Below are positions 6,981 to 7,011 of a stretch of 7,011 nucleotides of DNA, piece after piece; the stretch's first letter is position 1, and the number at the start of each line of letters is the position of its first letter. Source of the stretch: Candidatus Omnitrophota bacterium (GTDB lineage Bacteria; Omnitrophota; Gorgyraeia; Zapsychrales; Zapsychraceae). The translations under genes and the position numbers were made by a program. The stretch lies in contig JACRHQ010000127.1 of the NCBI GenBank assembly GCA_016217585.1, positions 1 through 7,011 on the forward strand, in the 5' to 3' direction. The notes below the pieces were generated by a model. The model searched no databases, had not been told where the DNA came from, and saw only the letters and a program-made list of their open reading frames with translations.

Positions 6981-7011
6981 TAAAACCTTTTACGGATGGA
7001 ATCCGATGGGA

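Noticed and set aside
6993..7005. CGGAT-TCC-ATCCG hairpin (- strand) at the right edge as a terminator of an upstream gene
   Set aside because: Only 5 bp, with a 3-nt loop and no continuous T-run after it; the upstream gene is not visible.

Overview
The window carries five clear protein genes and one small gene that is easily overlooked. An LPS-export permease fragment lies on the + strand at the left edge. Everything else reads leftward on the - strand. An LptF/LptG-type permease, alanine racemase and a siroheme nitrite reductase point to a bacterium with a Gram-negative envelope (outer membrane plus peptidoglycan) and inorganic nitrogen metabolism. The phylum cannot be fixed from the sequence. 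The gene mix and the GC-rich palindromes between genes recall under-sampled environmental lineages such as Omnitrophota, but that is an impression only.

Left part (2-3725): the 3' end of an LptF/LptG permease gene runs into the end of a convergent cluster, and the stop codons overlap. The cluster, read right to left, is nirB (827 aa, FAD/NAD(P)H, [2Fe-2S], siroheme-[4Fe-4S]), a 45-codon lipoprotein gene, and a 107-aa Rieske protein that fits the NirD small subunit. Gaps of 31 and 22 nt, each with a good Shine-Dalgarno sequence, suggest one transcript. NirB and NirD would together reduce nitrite to ammonium with NAD(P)H in the cytoplasm. The lipoprotein is an unexpected third member.

Middle (3726-4009): this 284-nt gap is dense with signals on the - strand. 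It holds a good sigma-70-type promoter (TTGACT, 16 nt, TATATT with an extended TG), about 75 nt of leader, a textbook intrinsic terminator, a GC-rich hairpin, and a long 12+8 bp hairpin just before the nirB ribosome binding site. The promoter lies upstream of the terminator and no other promoter is evident before nirB. nirB may therefore be controlled by attenuation, or the promoter-terminator pair may make a roughly 110-nt small RNA.

Right part (4010-7011): an ABC-F ATPase of the YkpA/YbiT subfamily (ribosome-associated, not a transporter) follows alr, 60 nt downstream, with its own extended -10 promoter in that gap. alr has a recognisable promoter and a leader of about 125 nt. The leader holds three consecutive inverted repeats, one of them a perfect palindrome.

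No rRNA, tRNA, CRISPR array or transposase gene is seen. The main novelty candidates are the two structured leaders (nirB and alr) and the lipoprotein inside the nir cluster.
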